This document shows, piece after piece, positions 17,057 through 26,441 of a DNA stretch of 64,000 nucleotides. Position 1 is the stretch's first letter; each line of letters begins with the position of its first letter. Made by a program: the position numbers and the translations under genes. The notes under the pieces were generated by a model. The model saw only the letters and a program-made list of their open reading frames with translations. It was not told the DNA's origin and searched no databases. Source of the DNA: Caminibacter pacificus (GTDB lineage Bacteria > Campylobacterota > Campylobacteria > Campylobacterales > Nautiliaceae); contig NZ_RJVK01000001.1 in assembly GCF_003752135.1 (NCBI RefSeq), positions 124,001 through 188,000 of the forward strand. Reading direction: 5' to 3'.

Positions 17057-18034
17057 ATGATAAAAACGGCGATAGTAGGTGCGAGCGGATATACGGGGCT
17101 TGAGCTTATAAAAATTTTGCTAAATCATCCCCATTTTGAAATAAGCGCGCTTTTCGGGAGTGAAGGCGGGGAGAGAATAGAGGATATTTATCCTTCATTA
17201 AAGGGAGTTTTCGAAGCTGAGATTCAAAAAGCCGACGTAGAAAAAATAGCGAAATACGACCTTGTATTTTTAGCGGTACCTCATAAAACCGCTATGGCGC
17301 TTGTAAAAGAGCTTTACGGCAAAACTAAGATTGTCGATTTTTCGGCTGATTACAGACTTAATCAAAAAAACTACGAAGATTATTATTGTCCTCATATCGA
17401 CCCCGCTAACCTTGAAAACAGCGCATACGGACTTCCCGAAATTTTTAGAGATTACATTAAAAAATCGACTCTTATAGCAAATCCGGGATGTTATCCTACA
17501 GCTACGATTTTGGCCCTTTATCCGTTTATCGAATACATAGAAGACGGCGTGTTTGTGGATGCGAAAAGCGGAGTTAGCGGAGCCGGGAAGAAGCTTAGCG
17601 CTACTACTCATTTCGTAAAAGATAACGAAAACTTTTTTGCATACAATCCTATAAAACACCGCCATAGCGTAGAGATTAAAGAAAAAACGGGTCTAAACGT
17701 AACGTTCGTACCGCAGTTATTGCCTATTACCAGAGGTATGCAAATAAGTATATACGCAAAGCTCAAAAAAGACATCGATCTTCTTGAAGTATTAAAAGAA
17801 AAATATAAAAACGAAGAATTTATAAGAATTTTCGATAAGCCTGTGGAAATCAAAAACGTTGCGGGGACTCATTATTGTGATATTTTTGCGGCAAAAAACG
17901 AAAATATGCTATTTATCAACAGCGTAATAGACAATCTCTTAAGAGGTGCTTCTTCTCAAGCTGTTGCAAACGCAAACTTGATTTTCGGACTTGACGAAGG
18001 TCTTGCACTGCCGAAAATCGCTTACGTGCCGTAA
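17057..18034 (+). CDS. argC: N-acetyl-gamma-glutamyl-phosphate reductase
   Basis: A 325-residue NADPH-dependent ArgC, the third step of arginine (ornithine) synthesis. The N-terminal Rossmann motif is VGASGYTGLELIKIL. The catalytic cysteine sits in ANPGCYPTATILAL, and the late histidine region is KHRHSVEI. The start is ATG at 17057 with AAAAAGGAA. It stands apart from other arg genes here; speA, which consumes arginine, lies 5 kb away but is on the other strand. The LpxH-like gene follows after 8 bp. Confidence 0.95.
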   Translation: MIKTAIVGASGYTGLELIKILLNHPHFEISALFGSEGGERIEDIYPSLKGVFEAEIQKADVEKIAKYDLVFLAVPHKTAMALVKELYGKTKIVDFSADYRLNQKNYEDYYCPHIDPANLENSAYGLPEIFRDYIKKSTLIANPGCYPTATILALYPFIEYIEDGVFVDAKSGVSGAGKKLSATTHFVKDNENFFAYNPIKHRHSVEIKEKTGLNVTFVPQLLPITRGMQISIYAKLKKDIDLLEVLKEKYKNEEFIRIFDKPVEIKNVAGTHYCDIFAAKNENMLFINSVIDNLLRGASSQAVANANLIFGLDEGLALPKIAYVP

Positions 18035-18042
18035 GGGTAGTT

Positions 18043-18765
18043 TTGAGAGTTCAAAACGTTTCTTTAAAAAAAGGCGCTTGTTTAATTGCCGACGTGCATT
18101 ATAAAAAAGGGGATGAAAAATTTTTGTCTCTTTTGAGATATTGGTTAGAAAATCCCCCTCCTCAAATTTTTTTCTTAGGCGATATTTTTCATCTGCTTTT
18201 GCCGTTTGATTATTTGATCGAATATAATAAAGATGCGATAGAGCTTATAAACCGACTCGCACGAAAAACCGAAGTATATTATACTCCCGGAAATCACGAT
18301 TTTAATCTCGACACTATTTTTAAAAATGTAAAAATAGCCGATGCGTTCGTAGATGAAGAAAAAAGTGTTTTTTTAACTCACGGAGATTTAACCGATAAGG
18401 ATATTTTTTATAAATTTTACGTCTTTTTGATAAGAAACTATCTCGGAAACAAACTTCTTAATCTGGTGTCCTTTAATTTCGTAAATAATTGGCTTTTTAA
18501 AGCGATTTTGCAAAAAAAAGTAAAATGTTTGAAAATTTTTGACTTTAAAGCGAAAATAAAATCAAAAATTGCCGATATAGATTATAAGATGATAGTAGAA
18601 GGGCATTATCATCAAAACGAAAGCTTTGATTTTGGTGATAAAAGATATGTAAATCTTGGTGCCTTTGTATGTGACGGAAGCTATTTTGTATATGAAAACG
18701 AAATTAAAGGATACCAATGGATGACAAAACTCTCAAAGTCGGCTCAAACGAACTCGAACTCGTAG
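18043..18765 (+). CDS. LpxH-like metallophosphoesterase (UDP-2,3-diacylglucosamine hydrolase)
   Basis: A 240-residue calcineurin-type phosphoesterase. The metal-binding signature is complete: IADVHY, FLGDIFH, TPGNHDFN, LTHGD and EGHYHQ. The GDxxHLLLPFD region and the length match the LpxH-like UDP-diacylglucosamine pyrophosphatases of Campylobacterota, which make lipid X for LpxB. Start TTG at 18043 follows AAGGG closely. Its last 49 bp overlap the start of cheV in another frame, so the C-terminal 16 residues (from MTKLSKSAQT) may be dispensable. Substrate is inferred from family resemblance and the presence of lpxB nearby. Confidence 0.8.
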   Translation: MRVQNVSLKKGACLIADVHYKKGDEKFLSLLRYWLENPPPQIFFLGDIFHLLLPFDYLIEYNKDAIELINRLARKTEVYYTPGNHDFNLDTIFKNVKIADAFVDEEKSVFLTHGDLTDKDIFYKFYVFLIRNYLGNKLLNLVSFNFVNNWLFKAILQKKVKCLKIFDFKAKIKSKIADIDYKMIVEGHYHQNESFDFGDKRYVNLGAFVCDGSYFVYENEIKGYQWMTKLSKSAQTNSNS

Positions 18766-19664
18766 ATTTCAGACTCTTTAAAAAAGAACCGGACGGAACG
18801 ATATATGAAGGTGTGTACGGCATTAACGTCGCAAAAGTGCGTGAAATTATAAAAATGCCCGAACTCACCGAACTTCCCGGAAGTGAAGATTATATTGAGG
18901 GAATTTTCGATTTAAGAGGAATTGTCGTTCCCGTTGTAGATTTGGCTAAATGGATGGGGATAAACGTCCCGAGCGAAGATGAAGCGCCTATAAAAAAGCG
19001 GGTGATTATTACTGAGTTTAATAATATTCTCATAGGATTTATCGTTCACGACGCAAAAAGAATCAGAAGAATTTCTTGGAGCGATATCGAACCTGCGTCG
19101 TTTAGTGCGGCTCAAGGTAAGCTTGACAGAAGTAAGATTACCGGAATTACGAGAATTGAAGATGGTGAAATACTTCTTATTTTGGATCTTGAGAGCATTG
19201 TTGAAGAGATGGGCTTTTTTGAAAGCAATCTTGATATCGAAGAAGATAAATTAGAAAAATTCTCAGGTATCGTACTTCTTGTGGATGATTCACCTACAGC
19301 CAGACGTATAGAAAAAGAAGCTCTTGAGAAAATGGGCTTTGAAGTCATAGAAGCTACAAACGGAGAAGAGGGACTACAAAAACTCGAAGAACTCTACGCA
19401 TTATACGGCGAAAATCTAAAAGAGAAACTAAAACTTATCTTAAGCGATATAGAAATGCCGAAAATGGACGGATACCATATGGCTGCAAGAATTCACCAAG
19501 ATAACAGATTCAATTCAATTCCTCTTATTTTCAGCTCGTCAATTTCCGACGCGTTTAGTGATATAAGAGGTAAAGAAGTAGGTGCGGAAGGGTATCTTGT
19601 GAAATTCGACCCTTCTAAATTCTATGCGAAAATCGCTGAAGTTTTAAAAGATTATAAAGGATAG
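18717..19664 (+). CDS. cheV: Chemotaxis coupling protein CheV
   Basis: A 315-residue fusion of a CheW domain (~10-165, with IKMPELTELPGSEDYIEGIF and DLRGIVVPVVDL) and a receiver domain (~178-313). The receiver has the acidic pair in LLVDDSPTARR, the phospho-acceptor Asp in LSDIEMPKMDG, and the conserved Ser and Lys in FSSS and LVKFD. CheV couples chemoreceptors to CheA and is thought to act in adaptation or as a phosphate sink. It overlaps the upstream gene by 49 bp and is followed by cheA after 3 bp, the standard Campylobacterota order cheV-cheA-cheW. Confidence 0.95.
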   Translation: MDDKTLKVGSNELELVDFRLFKKEPDGTIYEGVYGINVAKVREIIKMPELTELPGSEDYIEGIFDLRGIVVPVVDLAKWMGINVPSEDEAPIKKRVIITEFNNILIGFIVHDAKRIRRISWSDIEPASFSAAQGKLDRSKITGITRIEDGEILLILDLESIVEEMGFFESNLDIEEDKLEKFSGIVLLVDDSPTARRIEKEALEKMGFEVIEATNGEEGLQKLEELYALYGENLKEKLKLILSDIEMPKMDGYHMAARIHQDNRFNSIPLIFSSSISDAFSDIRGKEVGAEGYLVKFDPSKFYAKIAEVLKDYKG

Positions 19665-19667
19665 GCC

Positions 19668-22058
19668 ATGGATGATATGATGGAATTATTAGAAGACTTC
19701 CTTGTCGAAGCTTTTGAAATGATTGAAGAGATGGACCAGGATTTGATTGAGCTGGAAAACAATCCTGACGATCTCGATTTGTTAAACAAGATTTTCCGTG
19801 TAGCCCATACGATAAAAGGAAGCGGTAGTTTCTTGAATTTCGACAAGCTGACTCACTTGACGCATCATATGGAAGCGGTGCTTGATAAAGCGAGAAAAGG
19901 TGAGCTTAGAATTACGCCTGAAATTATGGACGTGATTTTGGAATCAGTAGATGCTATGAAAGCGATTTTGGAATACATCAGAGACCATGGAGACGACAGC
20001 TCGCCGGATGTAGAAATCGAATCTATCGTTAAAAAACTGGATGCGATTGTTAGTGGTGAAACAATTTCTAATGATGAAAGCGATGAAAATAACCAAACAA
20101 ATGAAGAAAAAGGTGATTCTAAGCTTGAAAATATAAGTATTGAAAATATAGATGATATTGATGTTAGCGAATTATCACCAGAAGAGCTTGATGCCGTACT
20201 TGAAAAATTGGTAGAGGATATAAATACGCCTCCTGAAGAAAATGAAGAAAAAGAAGAGAGTGCGGAAAAAGCACAAGAAGAGCAAAAAAATCAACAGGAA
20301 AATAAAGAAGAGAATAAAGAAGAAGAGAAAAAACCGCCAGTAGAAAAGAAAGAATCAAAACCTGCAGTTAATAATGAAAATAAAAACTTAACGAAAGAAG
20401 AGCAGAAAAAAGAGATTAAAAAACAACTCGTATCAACAAAAGAACAGACTATTAGAGTTGATGTAAAAAGATTAGATCAACTAATGAACTTAATCGGTGA
20501 GCTTGTTCTTGCGAAAAACAGACTGATTAAAATCTATAACGACGTAGAAGAAAGATATGAGGGTGAGAAATTCTTGGAAGAATTGAATCAAGTCGTATCA
20601 AGTATCTCGATTGTTACTACGGATTTACAAATTGCCGTTATGAAAACAAGAATGTTGCCGATTGGCAAAGTATTTAACAAATTCCCGAGATTAGTTCGCG
20701 ACCTTTCACGTGAACTTGGTAAAAAAGTCAGATTGATTATTGAAGGTGAAGAAACCGAGCTTGACAAATCCATTATCGAAGAGATTGGAGACCCTCTCGT
20801 TCATATGATTAGAAACGCGGTTGACCACGGAATCGAACCGCCTGAAGAGAGAGTAAAAAAAGGAAAACCGGAAGAGGGGACTATTTGGCTTAAAGCTTAC
20901 AATGAAGGTAATATGATCGTTATTGAAATTAAAGACGACGGAAAGGGTATGGACCCTGAAATCTTAAAGAAAAAAGCGATTGAAAAAGGAATTATTACGC
21001 CTCAAGAAGCTGAAAATATGAGTGATAAAGAGGCGTTTATGCTTATCTTTAAGCCGGGATTTTCAACTGCCGAAAAAGTTACGAACGTCTCCGGCCGCGG
21101 TGTTGGAATGGATGTAGTTAAGACGAATATCGAACAGTTAAACGGGATTATCGAAATCGATTCGGTACCGGGTAAAGGTACGACTATTAAACTAAAAATC
21201 CCTCTAACGCTTGCGATTATTCAAGCGTTACTTGTCGCAAGCCAAGAAGATTTGTTTGCGGTTCCGTTATCAAATGTAATCGAAACAGTAAGAATCGTAG
21301 AAGAGGATATTTATACTATTGAAGGAAAAAGCGTACTTAAATTAAGAGATGAAGTTCTGCCGCTTGTGAATATGGCGGATATTTTTGAAATCGAAAAAAT
21401 ACTTGAGCCCGAAAAATACCTATATGTCGTAATTTTGGGTCTTGGGGCGACAAAAATAGGGCTTATAGTAGATAGATTCATAGGTCAAGAAGAGATTGTT
21501 ATTAAATCGTTAGGTGAATTTTTAAAAGGACTTCCGGGAATTGCCGGTGCTACTATCAGGGGAGACGGTAGAGTTACGTTGATTGTGGATGTTGCGAGTC
21601 TTATGAAGCTTGCAAAAGAGACTCACAACAAAAAAATCGTAACCGAATCTCTCAAAGAAGCTAAAAAGAAAAAAGAAAAACCGAGCGATTATGTGGTAAT
21701 GATAGTTGATGATAGTGCAATGGATAGAAAAATTATGAGACAAGCATTAGAAGAATTAGGGGTAACGATTAAAGAAGCAAAAGACGGTATAGAAGCCCTT
21801 AATATGCTAAAACAAAACGATGTCGATGCGATGCTTATCGATATCGAAATGCCGAGAATGGACGGATATACTTTGGCTCAAGAAATTAGAAAATATAATA
21901 AATATAGAAAACTGCCTCTCATAGCCGTAACGAGTAGGGCGACTAAAGCCGACAGAGTAAGAGGTGTGGAAGTCGGAATGAACGAATATATCACCAAACC
22001 TTATACTAAAGAATATTTACAAAACGTTGTAAAAAGAAATTTAAAGCTTGAAGGATAA
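19668..22058 (+). CDS. cheA: Chemotaxis histidine kinase CheA with C-terminal receiver (CheAY)
   Basis: A 796-residue kinase. The Hpt domain carries the phosphorylated His47 in RVAHTIKGSGSFL. There follows a long acidic, low-complexity linker (~140-250, rich in Glu, Lys and Asn) where a P2 domain is expected. Next come the dimerisation helices, the HATPase domain (HMIRNAVDHGIE, DDGKGMDPE, GRGVGMDVV), a CheW-like domain, and a receiver (~675-796) with VDDSAMDRK and IDIEMPRMDG. The fused receiver is typical of this phylum. The ATG follows AAAGGA. No cheY or cheB/R gene is in the window. Confidence 0.95.
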   Translation: MDDMMELLEDFLVEAFEMIEEMDQDLIELENNPDDLDLLNKIFRVAHTIKGSGSFLNFDKLTHLTHHMEAVLDKARKGELRITPEIMDVILESVDAMKAILEYIRDHGDDSSPDVEIESIVKKLDAIVSGETISNDESDENNQTNEEKGDSKLENISIENIDDIDVSELSPEELDAVLEKLVEDINTPPEENEEKEESAEKAQEEQKNQQENKEENKEEEKKPPVEKKESKPAVNNENKNLTKEEQKKEIKKQLVSTKEQTIRVDVKRLDQLMNLIGELVLAKNRLIKIYNDVEERYEGEKFLEELNQVVSSISIVTTDLQIAVMKTRMLPIGKVFNKFPRLVRDLSRELGKKVRLIIEGEETELDKSIIEEIGDPLVHMIRNAVDHGIEPPEERVKKGKPEEGTIWLKAYNEGNMIVIEIKDDGKGMDPEILKKKAIEKGIITPQEAENMSDKEAFMLIFKPGFSTAEKVTNVSGRGVGMDVVKTNIEQLNGIIEIDSVPGKGTTIKLKIPLTLAIIQALLVASQEDLFAVPLSNVIETVRIVEEDIYTIEGKSVLKLRDEVLPLVNMADIFEIEKILEPEKYLYVVILGLGATKIGLIVDRFIGQEEIVIKSLGEFLKGLPGIAGATIRGDGRVTLIVDVASLMKLAKETHNKKIVTESLKEAKKKKEKPSDYVVMIVDDSAMDRKIMRQALEELGVTIKEAKDGIEALNMLKQNDVDAMLIDIEMPRMDGYTLAQEIRKYNKYRKLPLIAVTSRATKADRVRGVEVGMNEYITKPYTKEYLQNVVKRNLKLEG

Positions 22059-22061
22059 AAA

Positions 22062-22574
22062 ATGGGAAGCTTAAACGATATCGTAAAAAAACAGCAACAA
22101 TCATTAACCGAACCTGAGAAAAAAACGGAAGAGATAGTTCAGCTTGTCGGGTTTGTGGTGGGAGAAGAGGAGTTTGCGGTTCCTATTCTCTCGATTCAGG
22201 AAATCATTAAACCGATAGAGTGGACGAGAGTTCCTTTTGTGCCGGATTATGTTCTTGGTGTGTTTAACTTAAGAGGAAACGTATTGCCTCTTATCGATTT
22301 GAGAAAAAAATTCGGCTCACCGGCCTCTGAAATTGACGAAAATACGAGATTTATCGTAATGAAAATAAAAGGCGAAGACGTTGCGTTCGTAATTGACAGA
22401 CTAACATCCGCTATCAGAATTCCAAAAAAAGAAATCCTGCCTCCACCTGAGACGTACAATAACGAAGACGATATTATCGAAGGTGTCGGGAGGCTAAAAG
22501 ACGGAAGAATTATTACTATTTTAAAAGTCGATAATTTAATAAAAAGAGAAGAGATAGTTCCTGAAAAAGATTAG
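22062..22574 (+). CDS. cheW: Chemotaxis adaptor CheW
   Basis: A 170-residue CheW, bridging CheA to chemoreceptors at the inner membrane. The core reads VGFVVGEEEFAVPILSIQEII, WTRVPFVPDYVLGVFNLRG and VLPLIDLRKKFG. A short N-terminal extension (~25 residues) precedes it. It starts 3 bp after cheA, so it belongs to the same transcript. The 3' end overlaps that of speA by 4 bp in convergent orientation. Confidence 0.95.
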   Translation: MGSLNDIVKKQQQSLTEPEKKTEEIVQLVGFVVGEEEFAVPILSIQEIIKPIEWTRVPFVPDYVLGVFNLRGNVLPLIDLRKKFGSPASEIDENTRFIVMKIKGEDVAFVIDRLTSAIRIPKKEILPPPETYNNEDDIIEGVGRLKDGRIITILKVDNLIKREEIVPEKD

Positions 22575-24400
22575 TCGTTTTTTAGATATACCATATCGTT
22601 AAGAAGCAAGAAAAGCTCTCCTAAAATCTCTTTTCTCTCCTCTTCGTCATCAATTGCGCTTTCGATATTGTTTTTTAATTCTCTTTCTATTTCATCGATA
22701 TCATAATCGAGGTCTATTAAAATTTCTCTTATTTTTTGAGTAGGCTCTAAAAATTCTATTTCATAATTACCCTCACTATCAAAAGTTACGATAGCTTCAT
22801 TCGTGTAGCTGAAAAGATTGTGTTTCATTCCCAAAATTTCCTGATAAGCACCTACCAAGAAAAACCCTAAATAATAATTCTCTTTTTCCAAACCCACGTC
22901 GTGAAGATATAAAGGGAATTGTTTGCTAAAAGGAATTTCACCGTCACTATCACAAGTAATATCCCAAATGGTAGCGCTTCTATTTGGTGTGACGTTTAGT
23001 TTTGTAAGCGGCATAATAGGAAATCTTTGCCCAAGTCCCCAAAAATCTGGCAGACTTTGAAAGATAGAGAAGTTTGCCAAATATTTTTCTTGAAATTTTT
23101 CGTTTATCGATTTTAGGTCTTTGTTTTTGAAGCCTTTAAGGGTTGCGTAGGTTATTGCTTTTTTGATGATGAGGTTTACTAAAATTTCGCTGTTACTTCT
23201 ATCTATCAAATCGATATATCCCAAATCAAAAAGCGTCAATAGACTTTCGAAATGGTCAAGCGCGTCGTGAAAATATTCGATATAGTTGTTTTCGTTTATA
23301 CTTTTGTACAGGTCATAAAGCTCTTCAACTAAATCCGGATTTTTTTCTTTCAATTTCAGAGCTTTTTCCGTATATTCTTGAGAAAACAGCTCAATCACAG
23401 GCGCTACCAAAACGGTAGAAGGAGACGCTATAAATCTGCCGCTTTCCGTGAAAATATCAGGCATAGGTACGTGTTTTTTATTTGAAATTTCTTTTAAAAG
23501 ATAGACTACGTCGTTGCTGAATTCTTCTATCGAGTAGTTTTTGTCTCTAAATTCTTCCCATTGAGAATATTCGATAGCGAGTCCTCCACCGATATTAATA
23601 GCACTAAGATTTTTAGCGCCCATTTTTCTAAGGTCCGCATAAATATTTCCCGATTCTCTTATCGCTTTTTTTAGAGGTGAAATATCGTTAATCTGACTTC
23701 CGATATGAAAATGAATCATTTTGAGTTTATCAAGCATTTTTTCTTTTTTTAAGATATCTACGGCTTCTATAATTTCCGTAGAGCTAAGGCCGAATTTACT
23801 CTCTATTCCTCCTGATTTCGCCCAAATTCCTACTCCGGAAGTATGAAGACGAATACGAATACCGATATTTACCGGCATTTTGTGGTACTCTTTACTAACT
23901 TCTATGATAGATTTCAGTTCATTTAACCCCTCTATCGTAATAGTCACGTCAAATCCCATAAACCCGGCGATAAACGCCAAACGAATCATATCTTTGTCTT
24001 TGAATCCGTTGATTGTTATAGGAGCGTTTTTGTTGTTGTATGTCATTGCGAGTATCAGCTCGGCTTTACTTCCGGCCTCAAGCCCGTAGTTGTATTTTTC
24101 GGCAATTTTTATTAAAGGTTTTACGAAAGTCGGAAATTGATTAACCTTAAGAGGAAAAACTGCTTTAAATTTACCTTTGTAATTAAACTCTTTTATCGCT
24201 TTTTTAAACGAATTATAAAGAGAATTTATCTGTTTTCTTATCAAATGCGGAAAACGGATTAAAATAGGCCCTTGAAAACCTCTCTCTTCAATCTCTTTTA
24301 CGATATCGATAAGAGCCGGTTGATTTCCGTAGTTTATTTTTAGTTTTCCGTTTTCGATAAAAAAGTTATTAGCTCCCCAAATATCAATTCCGTAGTTCAT
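22571..24400 (-). CDS. speA: Biosynthetic arginine decarboxylase
   Basis: A 609-residue PLP-dependent decarboxylase of the SpeA family, turning arginine into agmatine for polyamine synthesis. The N-terminal barrel has the PLP lysine in FPLKVNQFP and the motifs MIHFHIGSQI, NIGGGLAIEYS and FTESGRFIASP. The C-terminal acidic helical region ends DMVYLKND. The length agrees with bacterial SpeA (~610-660). It is 10 bp downstream of hisS and probably co-transcribed with it. Confidence 0.95.
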   Translation of the reverse strand: MNYGIDIWGANNFFIENGKLKINYGNQPALIDIVKEIEERGFQGPILIRFPHLIRKQINSLYNSFKKAIKEFNYKGKFKAVFPLKVNQFPTFVKPLIKIAEKYNYGLEAGSKAELILAMTYNNKNAPITINGFKDKDMIRLAFIAGFMGFDVTITIEGLNELKSIIEVSKEYHKMPVNIGIRIRLHTSGVGIWAKSGGIESKFGLSSTEIIEAVDILKKEKMLDKLKMIHFHIGSQINDISPLKKAIRESGNIYADLRKMGAKNLSAINIGGGLAIEYSQWEEFRDKNYSIEEFSNDVVYLLKEISNKKHVPMPDIFTESGRFIASPSTVLVAPVIELFSQEYTEKALKLKEKNPDLVEELYDLYKSINENNYIEYFHDALDHFESLLTLFDLGYIDLIDRSNSEILVNLIIKKAITYATLKGFKNKDLKSINEKFQEKYLANFSIFQSLPDFWGLGQRFPIMPLTKLNVTPNRSATIWDITCDSDGEIPFSKQFPLYLHDVGLEKENYYLGFFLVGAYQEILGMKHNLFSYTNEAIVTFDSEGNYEIEFLEPTQKIREILIDLDYDIDEIERELKNNIESAIDDEEERKEILGELFLLLNDMVYLKND

Positions 24401-24410
24401 AATTATGCCT

Positions 24411-25574
24411 TTAAAGTTCTTTTTCGAAAAATTCCCCTTTTTTAAGCTCGTCTTCTCCTACAATCATAGCCTTTTTGAAGTTGCCTTTATCTGCGGCTTT
24501 TAAGTGTGCTTTTAGGCTTTTTGGTTTTGTTTCTACAAATACTTTTTCTTGATTTCTCAATTCTTTAGCTTTTTTCTGAATAAAAGGTATAGCCTCTTCA
24601 ATCATAGCACCCATATAAATTCCGCTTCTTTTATCTTCCGCTTTTACCAAATCCAAAATTCTCTCCACTCCGATAGCAAATCCTACGCCCGGAGTCGGTT
24701 TCCCTCCTAAAAATTCAACAAGTCTGTCGTATCTTCCGCCTCCTGCTATTGCGCTTTGCGCTCCTATTTCGTTTGATACGAATTCGAATGTTGTTTTTGT
24801 GTAATAATCAAGACCTCTTACTAAGTTTTTATCCACTTCATACTCAATTCCTAAATTTTCAAGACCTTTTTTAAGTTTTTCAAAATCACTTTGGCAGTTT
24901 TCGCATAGATTGTCCGTGATTTTCGGAGCGTCTTTTAGTATCGCTTGGCAGCTTTCCACTTTACAATCGAGCGTTCTTATAGGGTTTTGAGAAATTCTTC
25001 TTTGACAATCTTCGCAAAGATTATTTTTGTGTTCGTTTAGAAATTCTACGAGCTTATCTCTATATTTAGGCATACACGTAGGACATCCTAAAGAGTTGAT
25101 TTTTAAAATATAATCAATTCCTAAAGCATCAAAAATATCCGCAGCCATCGCTATTACGTTTATATCTTCATAAACACTCGCTTCACCGAAACTCTCTATT
25201 CCGAATTGATGAAATTCTCTAAGTCTTCCTTTTTGCGGTCTTTCGTATCTAAACATCGGACCGAAATACCAAAATCTTTTAGGAGTTTGTTGGCGGTCGA
25301 ATTTATGCTCTATAAAACTTCTAACCACTCCGGCCGTACCTTCCGGACGAAGACATACGTCGTTTCCGCCTTTATCGATAAATTGATACATCTCTTTATT
25401 TACGATATCGCTACTCTCACCCACACTTCTTTTAAAAAGAGCCGTTTCTTCCAAAATAGGTGTTTCGATATATTCGTATCCGTAGTTTTGTGCTATTTCT
25501 CTTGCGGTATCGAATATTTTTAAAAATCTTTTATCTTCTATAATATCTTTCATACCTCTTAGCGCTTTAATCAT
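24411..25574 (-). CDS. hisS: Histidyl-tRNA synthetase
   Basis: A 387-residue class II aminoacyl-tRNA synthetase. Motif 2 is seen in MFRYERPQKGRLREFHQ. The histidine-specific motifs are RGLDYYTKTTFEFV and GGGRYDRLV, and motif 3 is GVGFAIGVERIL. A Cys-rich insertion (residues ~165-215, with CPTC, CEDC, CKVESC and CENC) is conspicuous and could bind zinc. The protein is slightly short for the family and ends abruptly at EFFEKEL, so the anticodon-binding domain has a trimmed last strand. ATG start, with AAAAGG upstream. Confidence 0.95.
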   Translation of the reverse strand: MIKALRGMKDIIEDKRFLKIFDTAREIAQNYGYEYIETPILEETALFKRSVGESSDIVNKEMYQFIDKGGNDVCLRPEGTAGVVRSFIEHKFDRQQTPKRFWYFGPMFRYERPQKGRLREFHQFGIESFGEASVYEDINVIAMAADIFDALGIDYILKINSLGCPTCMPKYRDKLVEFLNEHKNNLCEDCQRRISQNPIRTLDCKVESCQAILKDAPKITDNLCENCQSDFEKLKKGLENLGIEYEVDKNLVRGLDYYTKTTFEFVSNEIGAQSAIAGGGRYDRLVEFLGGKPTPGVGFAIGVERILDLVKAEDKRSGIYMGAMIEEAIPFIQKKAKELRNQEKVFVETKPKSLKAHLKAADKGNFKKAMIVGEDELKKGEFFEKEL

Positions 25575-25600
25575 AAAAAGCCTTTTTTATGAAATTTTAT

Positions 25601-26416
25601 CTAAAATTTAACGTTAAAAGAGACGTTTAAGAAGAGTTTTGGGTGAAAATCGTACTCTTTAGAGTAGTAAAGATAAGGAGTGAATTCCATAAACAGATAT
25701 CTTCTGTCAAAAAGTATATGTCTGTAAGTAAAAAAGAGCTTATACCAATAAATAAACGGCAGTTTTTCCCTCTCTCCGCCCATTTCATATCCGTATGTTC
25801 TTATGAATTTATAAAAATCAGTGTAATAATAAATTCCGGTTTTATAATACATATTCGTTTTATCTGTCGAATAATAACTTTTTTGTATTAAAAACAGCAG
25901 ATTTTCTATTGCGATAAATTTTTGAACGGATATAGTCGTTATCTCTTTATATTCGGTAAAAGTTGTGTAGTAATAGATACTTTCGTTGAATTTGAACTGG
26001 TTGGTTAGTGAGTCTTGTTTGTATGTTAATGACCATTTGATAGTTAAAGTCGGAACTCTTTTATATATTTGCAATATAGGTAAAAGTTTTACTTTTATGG
26101 TGCTTGTTTTTGCGGTTTTTAGTGATTGTTTTGAAAATTTTCTTTCGATTTGAGGTAAAAGAATGTTGATTTTTAGTTTGGAATACGGTTTGTTGTTTTT
26201 GGTGTCGTAGCCTACGGTGAAGTTAAGCATATTTTCTTTGGGTTCACCTTCTAGAAATGAAGGTACGATTGCGTTGTATTTGTCAATTAGCCATTTTCGA
26301 ATAAAGAACTCTTCTTGTATAATTGTATTATTGGTTTCTTTTTCTTTTTTTGACAAAACAACCGTGTTTGATGCTAAAAGAAACGTAAATAAAAATAAAA
26401 TTATCCCCTTTTTCAT
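25601..26416 (-). CDS. Probable outer-membrane beta-barrel protein
   Basis: A 271-residue protein with a Sec signal (MKKGIILFLFTFLLAS). Many Tyr/Phe-rich alternating segments follow (ESIYYYTTF, MYYKTGIYYYTDFY, YLFMEFTPYLYY). The C terminus, NVSFNVKF, ends in Phe as Bam-recognised barrels do. No family recognised. It is the first gene of a unit with hisS and speA. A TATAAT box at 26423-26428 (minus) lies only 6 bp before the ATG and there is no ribosome site, so the mRNA may be leaderless. The barrel assignment is inferred from composition and terminus. Confidence 0.65.
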   Translation of the reverse strand: MKKGIILFLFTFLLASNTVVLSKKEKETNNTIIQEEFFIRKWLIDKYNAIVPSFLEGEPKENMLNFTVGYDTKNNKPYSKLKINILLPQIERKFSKQSLKTAKTSTIKVKLLPILQIYKRVPTLTIKWSLTYKQDSLTNQFKFNESIYYYTTFTEYKEITTISVQKFIAIENLLFLIQKSYYSTDKTNMYYKTGIYYYTDFYKFIRTYGYEMGGEREKLPFIYWYKLFFTYRHILFDRRYLFMEFTPYLYYSKEYDFHPKLFLNVSFNVKF

Positions 26417-26441
26417 TCGATAATTATACCAAAGGAGATAG

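Noticed and set aside
18717-18765. Gene fusion or frameshift between the LpxH-like gene and cheV
   Set aside because: Both frames are complete with their own motifs; the 49-bp overlap is the simplest reading.
22571-22574. Frameshift at the cheW/speA junction
   Set aside because: Both genes have full-length products and simply converge with a 4-bp overlap.
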